Positions 1 to 6,945 of a stretch of DNA of 54,325 bases are shown piece after piece. Source of the DNA: an uncultured Propionibacteriaceae bacterium (GTDB taxonomy: Bacteria; Actinomycetota; Actinomycetes; Propionibacteriales; Propionibacteriaceae). Made by a program: the position numbers and the translations under genes. Below the pieces are notes generated by a model. That model did not search any database and was not told the origin of the DNA. It was given only the letters and a program-made list of their open reading frames with translations. The stretch is from contig CADCUO010000047.1 of assembly GCA_902805915.1 (NCBI GenBank), positions 1-54,325 on the forward strand. Direction: 5' to 3'. Each line of letters begins with the position of its first letter. The stretch's first letter is position 1.

Positions 1-2
1 AC

Positions 3-752
3 CCGGAGAGCCTGGTGGCCCCCTTGGATGGCGTGGACGCGGCCTACTACCTGGTCCACTCCCTCGGGTCCGCAGACTTCGCAGCGAAGGACGCCATCGC
101 TGCCCGGGCGTTCAGCAAGGCGGCGGCAGCGGCCGGGGTTGGTCGGATCATCTACCTCGGGGGCCTGGGCGCGGACTCGGTGGACCTGTCGGCGCACCTG
201 CGGTCACGCCGCGAAGTGGAGTCACTGCTGGGTGCCGATGGGGTCCCGGTCACCGTGCTGCGCGCTGCGGTGGTGATCGGGCATCGTGGGATCTCCTGGG
301 AGATCACACGGCAGCTGGTGGACCATCTACCGGCCATGGTGGCGCCCCGCTGGGTCAAGACCTTGACCCAGCCGATCGCACTGGTCGACGTCGTCCGCTA
401 CCTGGTCGGCGTGCTCGAGCCGGAAGCGGCGCGCGGCCGGATCTTCGAGGTGGGCGGTCCGGACGTGCTGAACTATGCCCAGATGCTGCAGCGGGTGGCC
501 ATGATCCGCTACCACAGGCGGCTTCCGATCGTGATCTTGCCGCTGCTCACTCCGGGTCTGTCCTCCCGCTGGCTGGCCCTCGTCACCGATGTCGACACCG
601 CGACCGGCCGCAACCTGATCGACTCGATGACCAACGAGGTGGTCGTCCGCGGTCCCTCGATCAGCGAAATCGTCCCTGGGTCGGCGCTGGGCTACGACGA
701 TGCGGTACGGCTGGCGCTGGCCGCCCGCCAGGAGGATGTCAACGCCACGTGA
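3..752 (+). CDS. NAD(P)-binding SDR-type protein (YbjT/NDUFA9-like), 5' truncated by the window edge
   Basis: The reading frame is open to the first base of the window, so the N-terminus, including the expected GxxGxxG dinucleotide loop, lies outside. What remains (about 249 residues) carries segments typical of atypical SDR / complex I NDUFA9-like proteins: DAAYYLVHSLG, then GRIIYLGGLG, then LSAHLRSRREVE, then VLRAAVVIG, followed by PRWVKTLTQPIALVDVVRYLV. An internal GTG at 15 is not the real start, because similarity to the family continues upstream of it (PESLVAPLDGV). Members bind NAD(P)H but substrates are mostly unknown, so no reaction is assigned. The stop overlaps the GTG of the next gene by four bases (GTGA), which implies co-transcription with the CPBP gene. 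Confidence 0.85.
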   Translation, partial: PESLVAPLDGVDAAYYLVHSLGSADFAAKDAIAARAFSKAAAAAGVGRIIYLGGLGADSVDLSAHLRSRREVESLLGADGVPVTVLRAAVVIGHRGISWEITRQLVDHLPAMVAPRWVKTLTQPIALVDVVRYLVGVLEPEAARGRIFEVGGPDVLNYAQMLQRVAMIRYHRRLPIVILPLLTPGLSSRWLALVTDVDTATGRNLIDSMTNEVVVRGPSISEIVPGSALGYDDAVRLALAARQEDVNAT

Positions 753-1483
753 GACAGCGAGTTCCTGCACTGGCGGATCGGCTGCTCGGAGTGGTTCGCC
801 CGGTACTCATCGACAAGGTGGAACGTGACCACCGCCAGTCCGACCGCGAGTTCCTGCAACGCAGGATCGTCGTCGGCGTCACCCTGGTCTCCGGGGCGAC
901 GCTGCTCGGGTTGTCGTTCTCCGTCCGTCCCGGTGACAGCGCCTTCTATCCACTGACGCTCGGCCTGGCGGCGACCTGGCTGCTCGGCAGTGTGCTGTCC
1001 GGTCCGCTGCACCTTGGCCATATCCGGGTCCGGGGGTCGCTGCGGCGCCCGATCCTGGCGCCCATCGTGGTGGGCCTGATCCTGTCCGGAATCTTCGTCC
1101 TCGGTGCCCTGGTGACCCGCACCATTCCCTGGGTCGTCCGCTATACCGAGGACGTGCTGGCGTACGCCCGGTTCGGGGTTCTTCCGGTGCTGGTGCTGAT
1201 CACCATGCTCAACGGCATCGCCGAGGAGCTGTTTTTCCGCGGCGCGCTCTTCGCCGCGATCGGGATGTGGCACCCGGTAGCCATTTCCACCCTCGTGTAC
1301 GCCCTCGCCACCGTTGCCGGCGGGAATCCGGTGCTGGTCTTTGCCGCGGCCGTCTTGGGCGCGGTGGTGGGACTGCAGCGACGTGCTGGCGGTGGTGTAC
1401 TGGCGCCGATCCTGACCCATCTCACCTGGTCGCTGACCATGCTGCTTGCGCTGCCACCCCTGTTTGCCGGCGCAGTTTCCTGA
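749..1483 (+). CDS. CPBP-family intramembrane protease-like protein, degenerate second motif
   Basis: 244 residues with about six hydrophobic segments between residues 40 and 240. The CPBP (CaaX protease / bacteriocin-processing, formerly Abi) motif 1, EExxxR, is present as EELFFRG near residue 153, and motif 3 as THLTWS near residue 228. Motif 2, normally FxxxH, reads YALAT in the segment STLVYALATVAGG, so the expected catalytic His is replaced by Thr. The protein may be a membrane scaffold or inactive protease rather than an active glutamic protease; this is inference from motifs. The GTG start overlaps the stop of the upstream SDR gene, so translation is probably coupled. A 57-bp gap separates it from the GNAT gene, which has its own -10 box. 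Confidence 0.8.
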   Translation: MRQRVPALADRLLGVVRPVLIDKVERDHRQSDREFLQRRIVVGVTLVSGATLLGLSFSVRPGDSAFYPLTLGLAATWLLGSVLSGPLHLGHIRVRGSLRRPILAPIVVGLILSGIFVLGALVTRTIPWVVRYTEDVLAYARFGVLPVLVLITMLNGIAEELFFRGALFAAIGMWHPVAISTLVYALATVAGGNPVLVFAAAVLGAVVGLQRRAGGGVLAPILTHLTWSLTMLLALPPLFAGAVS

Positions 1484-1528
1484 CCGACTTGTATTGAGAG
1501 GGCGTCCGTGGCCGGAGACGCGGCAGCC

Positions 1529-1534
1529 TACGAT
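1529..1534 (+). promoter_or_regulatory. -10 box of a leaderless promoter (GNAT gene)
   Basis: TACGAT lies exactly 6 nt upstream of the ATG at 1541, the spacing expected when transcription begins on the start codon itself. No ribosome binding site precedes that ATG. Confidence 0.5.
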
Positions 1535-1540
1535 GCCGGA

Positions 1541-2062
1541 ATGGCCGAGATACGTGAGGCGACTCCAGCTGATCTCGAGTCGATCCTGCGGCTGGCCGGC
1601 CTGCGCCGACGGCAGTACGCGGCGTTCCACCCCCGGCTCTGGCGCCCGGCGGCCGATGCCGCGACGGCGCACCGGCGGCTGCTGAAGCGCGCCCTGGGCG
1701 ATCCGCAGGTGATCATGCTCGTCTCGGTTGATCGTGGCCAGGTGCGCGGGTTCATGGTAGCCCGGCTGGTGCAGTCCCCGGCCATCTACGACCCTGGTGG
1801 TCCGACCTGCTTCATTGACGACTTCGCCGTCGATGACGAGGGTTTCTGGTCGTCGGTGGGTGTTGAGCTGCTTCGCGCCGCAGTGGTCCGTGCCGCAGCG
1901 CGGTCCGCGACCCAGGTGACGGTGGTAGCGGCCCGGATGGACGCGGCAAAGCGCCAGGCGCTCCGTGAAGCCGGGCTGAGCGTCGGGTCCGAGTGGTGGG
2001 TGGCCAGCATCAGTCGTCCGCTGGAGCCCGGCGAACCGGGACCGCAGCGGCCGGCGGGTTGA
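1541..2062 (+). CDS. GNAT-family N-acetyltransferase
   Basis: 173 residues beginning MAEIREATPADLESIL, a typical GNAT beta1-alpha1 opening, followed by a central strand (MVARLVQSP), the acidic strand TCFIDDFAVDDE, and a helix with WSSVGVELLRAAVVRAA in the acetyl-CoA region. The canonical (R/Q)xxGxG/A loop is degenerate, so acetyl-CoA binding is inferred from overall architecture. Substrate unknown. The ATG at 1541 is chosen because a TACGAT -10 box lies 6 nt upstream; an in-frame GTG at 1508 preceded by GAGAGGG is the alternative and would add 11 residues. Confidence 0.7.
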   Translation: MAEIREATPADLESILRLAGLRRRQYAAFHPRLWRPAADAATAHRRLLKRALGDPQVIMLVSVDRGQVRGFMVARLVQSPAIYDPGGPTCFIDDFAVDDEGFWSSVGVELLRAAVVRAAARSATQVTVVAARMDAAKRQALREAGLSVGSEWWVASISRPLEPGEPGPQRPAG

Positions 2063-2105
2063 TCAGCGGGCGCGCACAGCGGCGGTGACTCGGGAGCGGC
2101 CTGAG

Positions 2106-2663
2106 TCAGCCGGTGCTCGGCAGTCGATCCAGCAGCTGCTGCACGATCCTTGCCTCGGAGTCGTAATAGTCCAACCCCCAGTCGGCGACCATGGCCGGGT
2201 ACTTCACCGCCGCCCGCTCGCCCAGGGACCTACGTACCTCCAGCAGGTCCTGGCGACGCACCGCCAGCTGCTCCAGGTAGTCCTGCAGCAACGTCCGCGC
2301 TCGGTCCGGTCCGACCAGACCGGCCATCAACAACCGCAGCGCCACTGGATGCTTCAGGATCGGGAAGCTCTCCACCGGCTCGGCCAGCCACTCCTGCAGC
2401 CGCTGCTGACCACAGGCGGTGATGGTGAACCGGCGGGCTCTCCGCTGGCCGGCCACCTCTTCGGTGTAGGAGACCAGCCCGGTGCGCGCGAGCCGCTCCA
2501 GCTCGGTGTACACCTGGCTCATCGCCGGGGAGACCCAGTAGAACCTCAACGTCTTGTCAGCCCGCTGCTTCACCTCGTATCCGGTCAACCCAGCTGATGG
2601 CGAACCGTCGAACACCAGCAGCCCCAGCAGGGCGTACGAGGTCGTCGACAGGTCTTGACTCAC
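2106..2663 (-). CDS. PadR-family transcriptional regulator
   Basis: 185 residues. The N-terminal winged helix (residues 1-90) reads TTSYALLGLL, then GLTGYEVKQRAD, then SPAMSQVYTELERLARTGLVS, then a wing with RRARRFTIT. The C-terminal helical part (residues 95-180) resembles the PadR dimerisation domain. PadR proteins are usually local ligand-responsive repressors. GTG at 2663 is preferred over the in-frame ATG at 2672 because a TACGAT -10 box sits 7 nt upstream of the GTG and no SD is present. It is divergent from the BNR-repeat gene, and a perfect 13-bp inverted repeat lies between the two, so autoregulation and control of the neighbour are likely (inference). Confidence 0.9.
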   Translation of the reverse strand: MSQDLSTTSYALLGLLVFDGSPSAGLTGYEVKQRADKTLRFYWVSPAMSQVYTELERLARTGLVSYTEEVAGQRRARRFTITACGQQRLQEWLAEPVESFPILKHPVALRLLMAGLVGPDRARTLLQDYLEQLAVRRQDLLEVRRSLGERAAVKYPAMVADWGLDYYDSEARIVQQLLDRLPSTG

Positions 2664-2670
2664 ACCACAC

Positions 2671-2692
2671 ATCGTACTATTCCTATTAGGAA
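2671..2692. promoter_or_regulatory. Overlapping divergent -10 boxes with a PadR operator candidate
   Basis: Minus-strand TACGAT (2676-2671) serves padR. Plus-strand TACTAT (2675-2680) points toward the BNR gene and shares two bases with it. TTCCTATTAGGAA (2680-2692) is a perfect 6-1-6 inverted repeat touching the plus-strand -10 box. Binding there would block both promoters. Confidence 0.55.
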
Positions 2693-2694
2693 CA

Positions 2695-2735
2695 AGCGCT
2701 CGTCCGGAGCGCTGCGCCTGGGTCTGTGCTCAGAC
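2695..2735 (+). other. Two small hairpins in the leader of the BNR-repeat gene
   Basis: AGCGCTC / GAGCGCT (2695-2713, 5-nt loop) and GTCTG / CAGAC (2722-2735, 4-nt loop) lie in the roughly 80-nt leader expected from the TACTAT promoter, upstream of the SD. Whether they regulate or merely stabilise the mRNA cannot be told from sequence. Confidence 0.35.
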
Positions 2736-2765
2736 GCCGGTTTCAACTGCATGGAGGGGACGGAG

Positions 2766-3851
2766 ATGTCGGAGGCAGTGGCGCTGGTCGGGACGCGTAA
2801 AGGACTGTGGGTGGGGCGCTCCGACGAGCAGCGGAAGAGGTGGGAATGGTCGGATCCGCAGTTCCTGATGGAGGGGGTCTATGGCACTTGTGTGGACACC
2901 CGAGGAGGCACCCCCCGACTGTTCGTCTCCGCGACCAGTGAGCACTGGGGGCCAGGGGTCTATCGGTCCGACGACCTGGGGCGCACCTGGACCGAGACCC
3001 AGGGCGCTGCCGTACGGTTCCCCGAGGATGTCGGCAGCAGCGTGGAGCGGGTCTGGCAGATCCAGCCGGGTGCTGCAGACGAACCGGACGTCATCTATGC
3101 CGGCACCCAGCCGTCAGCGCTGTTCAGGTCGGACGACCGCGGCGAGTCATTCACCCTGGTGCGGTCGTTGTGGGACCACCCGCATCGACCGGAATGGGGT
3201 GCCGGCTTCGGCGGTCAGGCCATCCACACCGTTGTCCCGCATCCCAGCGACCACGACCGGGTGACCGTCGCCATGTCCACCGGGGGTGTCTACCGCACCG
3301 GGGATGGGGGGAATTCCTGGAACCCTGCCAATACCGGGATCAAGGCGTACTTCCTGCCTAACCCCTGGCCGGAGTTCGGCCAGTGCGTCCATAAGGTCTG
3401 TGGCCATCCGGCGGCTCCGGACCGCCTCTACGCCCAGAACCATCACGGCGTCTACCGCTCCGATGACGGTGGTGACAACTGGTTGTCGATCGCTGACGGG
3501 CTGCCTGCTGACTTCGGTTTCCCGATCGTGGTACACCCCCATGACCCCGACACAGTGTTCGTCTTCCCGTTGACGGCCGACGGCGAGCGGATTCCTCCGG
3601 GGGGCCAGGCTCGGGTGTGGCGCTCCAGCGACGCAGGCCGAACCTGGGCACCGTCCAGCAGTGGTCTGCCGGACAGGTTCTTCGCCGCGGTGATGCGGGA
3701 TGCGATGACCGCCGACAACGCCGACCAGACCGGACTCTATCTGGGAGCGCGCGACGGATCCGTCTTCGTCAGCACCGATGACGGCGATACCTGGGTCCAG
3801 ATCGCTGCGCACCTGCCCGACGTCCTATCGGTCCGGGCAGCCGTGGTCTAA
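2766..3851 (+). CDS. BNR/sialidase-like beta-propeller repeat protein
   Basis: 361 residues made largely of repeated Asp-box (BNR) units of the form S-x-D-x-G-x-T-W: YRSDDLGRTW, FRSDDRGESF, YRTGDGGNSW, YRSDDGGDNW, WRSSDAGRTW and VSTDDGDTW. These predict a six- or seven-bladed propeller of the exo-alpha-sialidase / VPS10-like superfamily. The arginine triad and Tyr/Glu pair of true sialidases are not evident, so sialidase activity is not claimed. No signal peptide is seen after the chosen start, so it is probably cytoplasmic. The ATG at 2766 follows GGAGGGGACGGAG; an upstream in-frame ATG at 2655 would overlap the regulatory region and is rejected. Divergent from padR. Confidence 0.8.
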   Translation: MSEAVALVGTRKGLWVGRSDEQRKRWEWSDPQFLMEGVYGTCVDTRGGTPRLFVSATSEHWGPGVYRSDDLGRTWTETQGAAVRFPEDVGSSVERVWQIQPGAADEPDVIYAGTQPSALFRSDDRGESFTLVRSLWDHPHRPEWGAGFGGQAIHTVVPHPSDHDRVTVAMSTGGVYRTGDGGNSWNPANTGIKAYFLPNPWPEFGQCVHKVCGHPAAPDRLYAQNHHGVYRSDDGGDNWLSIADGLPADFGFPIVVHPHDPDTVFVFPLTADGERIPPGGQARVWRSSDAGRTWAPSSSGLPDRFFAAVMRDAMTADNADQTGLYLGARDGSVFVSTDDGDTWVQIAAHLPDVLSVRAAVV

Positions 3852-4130
3852 CACGCCGATGTGAGATTCGGCATTCCCAACGGTTCGGTGCTAGGTTTCC
3901 CAGCGTCGTCAGTCGGGGGCGATTGGTTAGGACGATGGAAACGGCCTCTCTCTTCGGTGCGCTCATGCAGCGCTGCCCTCCGGCGACGTCCAAGGTCGGG
4001 GGATCTGAAGAATGGCACCAACAGCTCGACTGGGCTGGTCGAACGCGGCAGTGCTCCACTGCCGGGTGCGTCGGTGCTTCCAGCTTGGCAGGTCAGCTGC
4101 CACAGGTGCTGGTCCCTCGACACTAAATGC

Positions 4131-4155
4131 ACCGCTCGGCGTCTAGGCGAGCGGT
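4131..4155. terminator. Hairpin, probable minus-strand terminator
   Basis: Perfect 8-bp stem ACCGCTCG / CGAGCGGT with a 9-nt loop. Read on the minus strand it lies about 80 nt after the methyltransferase stop and is followed by GCATTTAG, only weakly U-rich. Confidence 0.4.
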
Positions 4156-4167
4156 CGCTCATGATCC

Positions 4168-4204
4168 GGAAGGGCATCTGCGACCCCCCTGCAGGTGCCC
4201 TTCC
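4168..4204. terminator. Strong hairpin between convergent genes
   Basis: A 14-bp stem (GGAAGGGCATCTGC with GCAGGTGCCCTTCC, one wobble pair) and a 9-nt loop, followed on the plus strand by GCTGTTTCTTGG. It fits an intrinsic terminator for the BNR gene, working in tandem with the adjacent hairpin. Confidence 0.55.
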
Positions 4205-4236
4205 GCTGTTTCTTGGAGGTCTCGGCGCGCCGAGGC

Positions 4237-5304
4237 TCAGCTCCGTCCCGGAGCAACCGATCTGGTGGCCAGGTACGACGAGTTCCGACCCACGATTGTG
4301 GTGGGTCCGACGGTGCGGTGCAGGCTGCGCAGGTAGGGCAGGTGTGAGTTGAAGACCGTCCATAGCTCGCCCCCCGGACGGAGCACGCGTCCGGCACCGG
4401 CGAACATCTCGAATGCGACGGAGCTGTCGCGGGTGGTCCCGCGATGGAACGGCGGGTTGCAGACGATGAGGTCGGCCGAGTGGTCAGCGATTGGGTCGAT
4501 CACGTCGGCACGCGCAACCGAGATCTGGGACGCGACATCGTTAGCCGCCGCGGTCATGGTTGTCGAGCGGCAGGCCGCCGCCGAATCATCCACCGCCAGT
4601 ACCTGCGCCTGGGGGAGTCGGCGCGCCAACAGAGTCGCCAGCACGCCGGTTCCGCAGCCCAGGTCGATAACCGACCGGGCACTCGCTGGCATCTGGTCCA
4701 GGAACGTCACCAGAAACCGGGTGCCAAGATCGATCGACGTTCCAGCGAAGGCGGCGCCGTGGGCGCAGATCCTGAGGTCCAGATCCTGATGCGTTGCACG
4801 CCTCGGGAATGACGGTGCAGCGGCTGCCCCGTGCGGGTTGCGCGCGAACAGGACCCGGCACTTGCGCTGTCCATAGCTTGCCGAGACATCGCTGAAGTGC
4901 TTGGCCAGCACGGCATTCATGCTCCGGCTCATGTGTTTGTCCCGACCGCCGGCGACCAGGAGGACGTCAGGGTGGGCGGCGCCAGCCGCCACCTCGGCCA
5001 TCTCCTCCAGGGCCGCCAACCCCTTGGGTAGCCGCAGCAGTACCAGCCGTGCATCGGTGAAGAGTGAGCGGTCCAGAACCGGATGCACCAAGACCGGCAG
5101 CCCCAGCCGCTGAGCGACCCCGACAGCCGCCCGCTCGGACCGGTAGGAGTCACAGTGGAGTCGGATGCCGACCAGCGGCGGCAGCCCACTGACGAGACCC
5201 CCGCTCAGGTCGTCCAACACCACGACCGCGCCAGCAGATGCAGCCAGATGCTGCGAAGCCTCCCCGAGGATGATCCGGTCCACCGCGTCCTGGGCTGCCT
5301 CCAT
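4237..5304 (-). CDS. RsmC/RlmG-like rRNA (guanine-N2)-methyltransferase
   Basis: 355 residues. The C-terminal half is a class I SAM methyltransferase: motif I VIDLGCGTGVLA near residue 213, the acidic strand AVDDSAAA, then the catalytic NPPF motif in DLIVCNPPFHRG near residue 281, diagnostic of N2-guanine or N6-adenine methylation. The N-terminal half is a decayed pseudo-methyltransferase domain, as in E. coli RsmC and RlmG. The predicted role is methylation of 16S or 23S rRNA in the cytoplasm; which guanosine cannot be decided here. The ATG at 5304 is preferred (CACAAT box 8 nt upstream). An in-frame GTG at 5406 would add 34 residues rich in Arg and Pro that do not look like the family. Confidence 0.8.
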   Translation of the reverse strand: MEAAQDAVDRIILGEASQHLAASAGAVVVLDDLSGGLVSGLPPLVGIRLHCDSYRSERAAVGVAQRLGLPVLVHPVLDRSLFTDARLVLLRLPKGLAALEEMAEVAAGAAHPDVLLVAGGRDKHMSRSMNAVLAKHFSDVSASYGQRKCRVLFARNPHGAAAAPSFPRRATHQDLDLRICAHGAAFAGTSIDLGTRFLVTFLDQMPASARSVIDLGCGTGVLATLLARRLPQAQVLAVDDSAAACRSTTMTAAANDVASQISVARADVIDPIADHSADLIVCNPPFHRGTTRDSSVAFEMFAGAGRVLRPGGELWTVFNSHLPYLRSLHRTVGPTTIVGRNSSYLATRSVAPGRS

Positions 5305-5532
5305 GCCGCCCCATTGTGCCGATCGGCGGGACCGCCGTCGGGGCGGCCGCTGAAATCTCGCTACCAGCCGCGCCCCGCCCACCGTGGTGAGCCAGGGATC
5401 TGGCACCGACCTGCCAGCCGTAGCGATCCATCAGCGGCCGCCGCCGACAGCCCATCGCCGGCGGTGCTCGTGCACCGGATGCTCAGGCGGTGGCCGGCCG
5501 GCGCCACCGTCCGAGGTGACCTGAGAACCGAC

Positions 5533-5538
5533 TATTGT
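5533..5538 (+). promoter_or_regulatory. -10 box of the FHA cluster, leaderless
   Basis: TATTGT is followed by a 6-nt spacer and then the GTG at 5545. It is the only recognisable promoter upstream of the FHA/RDD genes. The 240 bp between the methyltransferase start and this point hold nothing else recognisable. Confidence 0.5.
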
Positions 5539-5544
5539 CGGGCC

Positions 5545-5685
5545 GTGGGTGCCCTCGGCTCGGCGGCGGTCGCTGATCCTGGGAGCCGCAGGGCGATCAA
5601 CCAGGACAGCCGATCGGTGCCGTCCACCGGCCAGGCGGCTCGCGCAGTTCCAAGGACCGAGCACCGGGAGCTGAGCCGCCCATGA
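5545..5685 (+). pseudogene. Short ORF with a PP2C phosphatase-like N-terminus, probable gene remnant
   Basis: A 46-codon frame starts with GTG 6 nt after a TATTGT box. Its first part, GSAAVADPGSRRAINQDS, matches the opening of PP2C (PPM-type) Ser/Thr phosphatases, which begin with a strand, S/A-D-x-G-x-x-R-x-x-N-x-D-S; the first metal-binding Asp/Glu region lies here. The remaining 24 residues do not continue the fold, and all later PP2C motifs (DGHGG, GD and others) are missing. The stop overlaps the ATG of the FHA gene as ATGA. The simplest reading is a phosphatase gene that lost almost all its body but kept promoter and start, now acting as a coupled leader ORF. It could instead be a functional small ORF with chance similarity. 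Confidence 0.45.
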
Positions 5686-6905
5686 CCCAGGAGGAGGAGC
5701 ACTGGCGGGTGACCTACACCCCTGGTGACTGGACCGTGCTGGCCGGACCTACCTCATTGGTCATCCTTGAGCCCGCCCGGGCCCAACACTCAGACCTTGT
5801 CGACAGCCTGTGGCGGGCGGTCGTGGACTCGGTATCGATCACCGAGCTGGCGCGCAGGATGGCGGGCTTCGGTATTGATGCCATGCCCACTTTTGCGGCG
5901 TTCTTCTGGGCCGCCGACGGGATGCGGTCGCTGGTCCGGGGTGCCATATCGGTGATCGATCTGGCCGAGGGGCGGATCGTCGCCGACGGTGTCGGGGTAC
6001 AGACCTGGACCGAGGTGGGGCTCGGCGGCGTGCAACACGTTCGGATCGACATGCAGGCCCGCGGCATCGCGTCCATCGAGCTGCCGCTCGTGATCGGTGC
6101 GGTCCGCGCCTCGTCGGTGGTCCTGGATGCACGCCCGCAGTGGGTGCCAGGGTCCCCACAGATCGGGCCGGCCGCAGAGTTCAAGGACGAACCCGCAGGC
6201 ACATCGTCGACGTGGTGGGACCCCGGCCCAGGCATCGATGCATCGCCCGCTGCGGCCGGGCAGCACGAGCCGACCACCCCGTCCACCGAGTGGTACCCAG
6301 CTCCTGGGTACGCCGACGACGACGAGGACGCTCACACCGAGTTGATGGACCTCCCGAAGGACTTCCCGTCCCCGTCAGGTGCCGAACCAGACGACCTCCC
6401 GCGGGGCGCGCCCGTCTCCGGTGGTCCCGACGAGGATATGACCATGGGGATCCGGTGCCCGCGGATGCACGCCAACCCACCGTGGGCACAGACCTGTCGG
6501 GTGTGCGGCAAGCGGGTACGCAGGCAGTCGCCGACACTGCTGCCGCGACCAGTGCTCGCGACCCTCCGAGCACCTGATGGCAGCACTGTGGATGTGGACC
6601 GGCCGATGCTGATCGGACGCGCCCCCAGCTCGGATCGGTCTGACGGCCCAGAGCCCCGGCTGGTCACGGTGGTGAGTCGCGGCCAGGACATCAGCCGGAC
6701 GCACCTGCGGGTGGCGCCCGCGGGCTGGGAGGTCGTCGTCACGGACCTCAACTCCACCAACGGTACGACCCTCCTTCCGCCCCGTGGCGGGACTGACGCC
6801 CAGCCGCTTCCGCCAGGTGAGGCTGTGCCTGTTGCCCATGGCAGCATCCTTGATCTGGGTGACGGTGTGCGGGTAGTGATCGAGGCACCCCAACACGACC
6901 GCTAG
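5682..6905 (+). CDS. FHA-domain protein with a zinc-ribbon-like linker
   Basis: 407 residues. Residues 1-150 form a conserved-looking globular domain (from TYTPGDWTVLAGP to SIELPLVIGAVRA) that I cannot name. Residues 150-255 are an acidic, Pro/Ser-rich linker. Around residues 260-285 a Cys/His cluster (CPRMHANPP, then CRVCGKR) suggests a zinc ribbon. Residues 295-400 are an FHA domain with LIGRAPSS, ISRTHL and LNSTNGTTL, the Arg, Ser/His and Asn positions that read phosphothreonine. FHA proteins of this kind usually partner Ser/Thr kinases and PP2C phosphatases; none is intact in this window apart from the stub upstream. Cytoplasmic. Translation is coupled to the upstream short ORF by ATGA overlap. 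Confidence 0.85.
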   Translation: MTQEEEHWRVTYTPGDWTVLAGPTSLVILEPARAQHSDLVDSLWRAVVDSVSITELARRMAGFGIDAMPTFAAFFWAADGMRSLVRGAISVIDLAEGRIVADGVGVQTWTEVGLGGVQHVRIDMQARGIASIELPLVIGAVRASSVVLDARPQWVPGSPQIGPAAEFKDEPAGTSSTWWDPGPGIDASPAAAGQHEPTTPSTEWYPAPGYADDDEDAHTELMDLPKDFPSPSGAEPDDLPRGAPVSGGPDEDMTMGIRCPRMHANPPWAQTCRVCGKRVRRQSPTLLPRPVLATLRAPDGSTVDVDRPMLIGRAPSSDRSDGPEPRLVTVVSRGQDISRTHLRVAPAGWEVVVTDLNSTNGTTLLPPRGGTDAQPLPPGEAVPVAHGSILDLGDGVRVVIEAPQHDR

Positions 6906-6945
6906 CGCTACGCCCAGCCTTCGTCCTCACCGATAGGAGCAGGTC

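Larger units (their letters stand above)
3852..4236. other. Convergent intergenic region without a gene
   Basis: This 385-bp stretch separates the BNR gene from the convergent methyltransferase gene. I see no convincing coding frame: codon use and products of the short frames look random. It contains a small perfect hairpin (GGCAGTG-ctc-CACTGCC, 4047-4063) and the two terminator-like hairpins listed next. Confidence 0.6.

Noticed and set aside
3852-4130. tRNA or small RNA gene in the convergent gap
   Set aside because: No cloverleaf could be folded and no T-arm consensus is in the right context; only small hairpins were found.
5083-5685. Long plus-strand frame of 200 codons across the methyltransferase start
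   Set aside because: Most of it is antisense to the methyltransferase and reads as random Arg/Pro/Ser-rich sequence; only its last 46 codons look meaningful and are listed as the PP2C stub.
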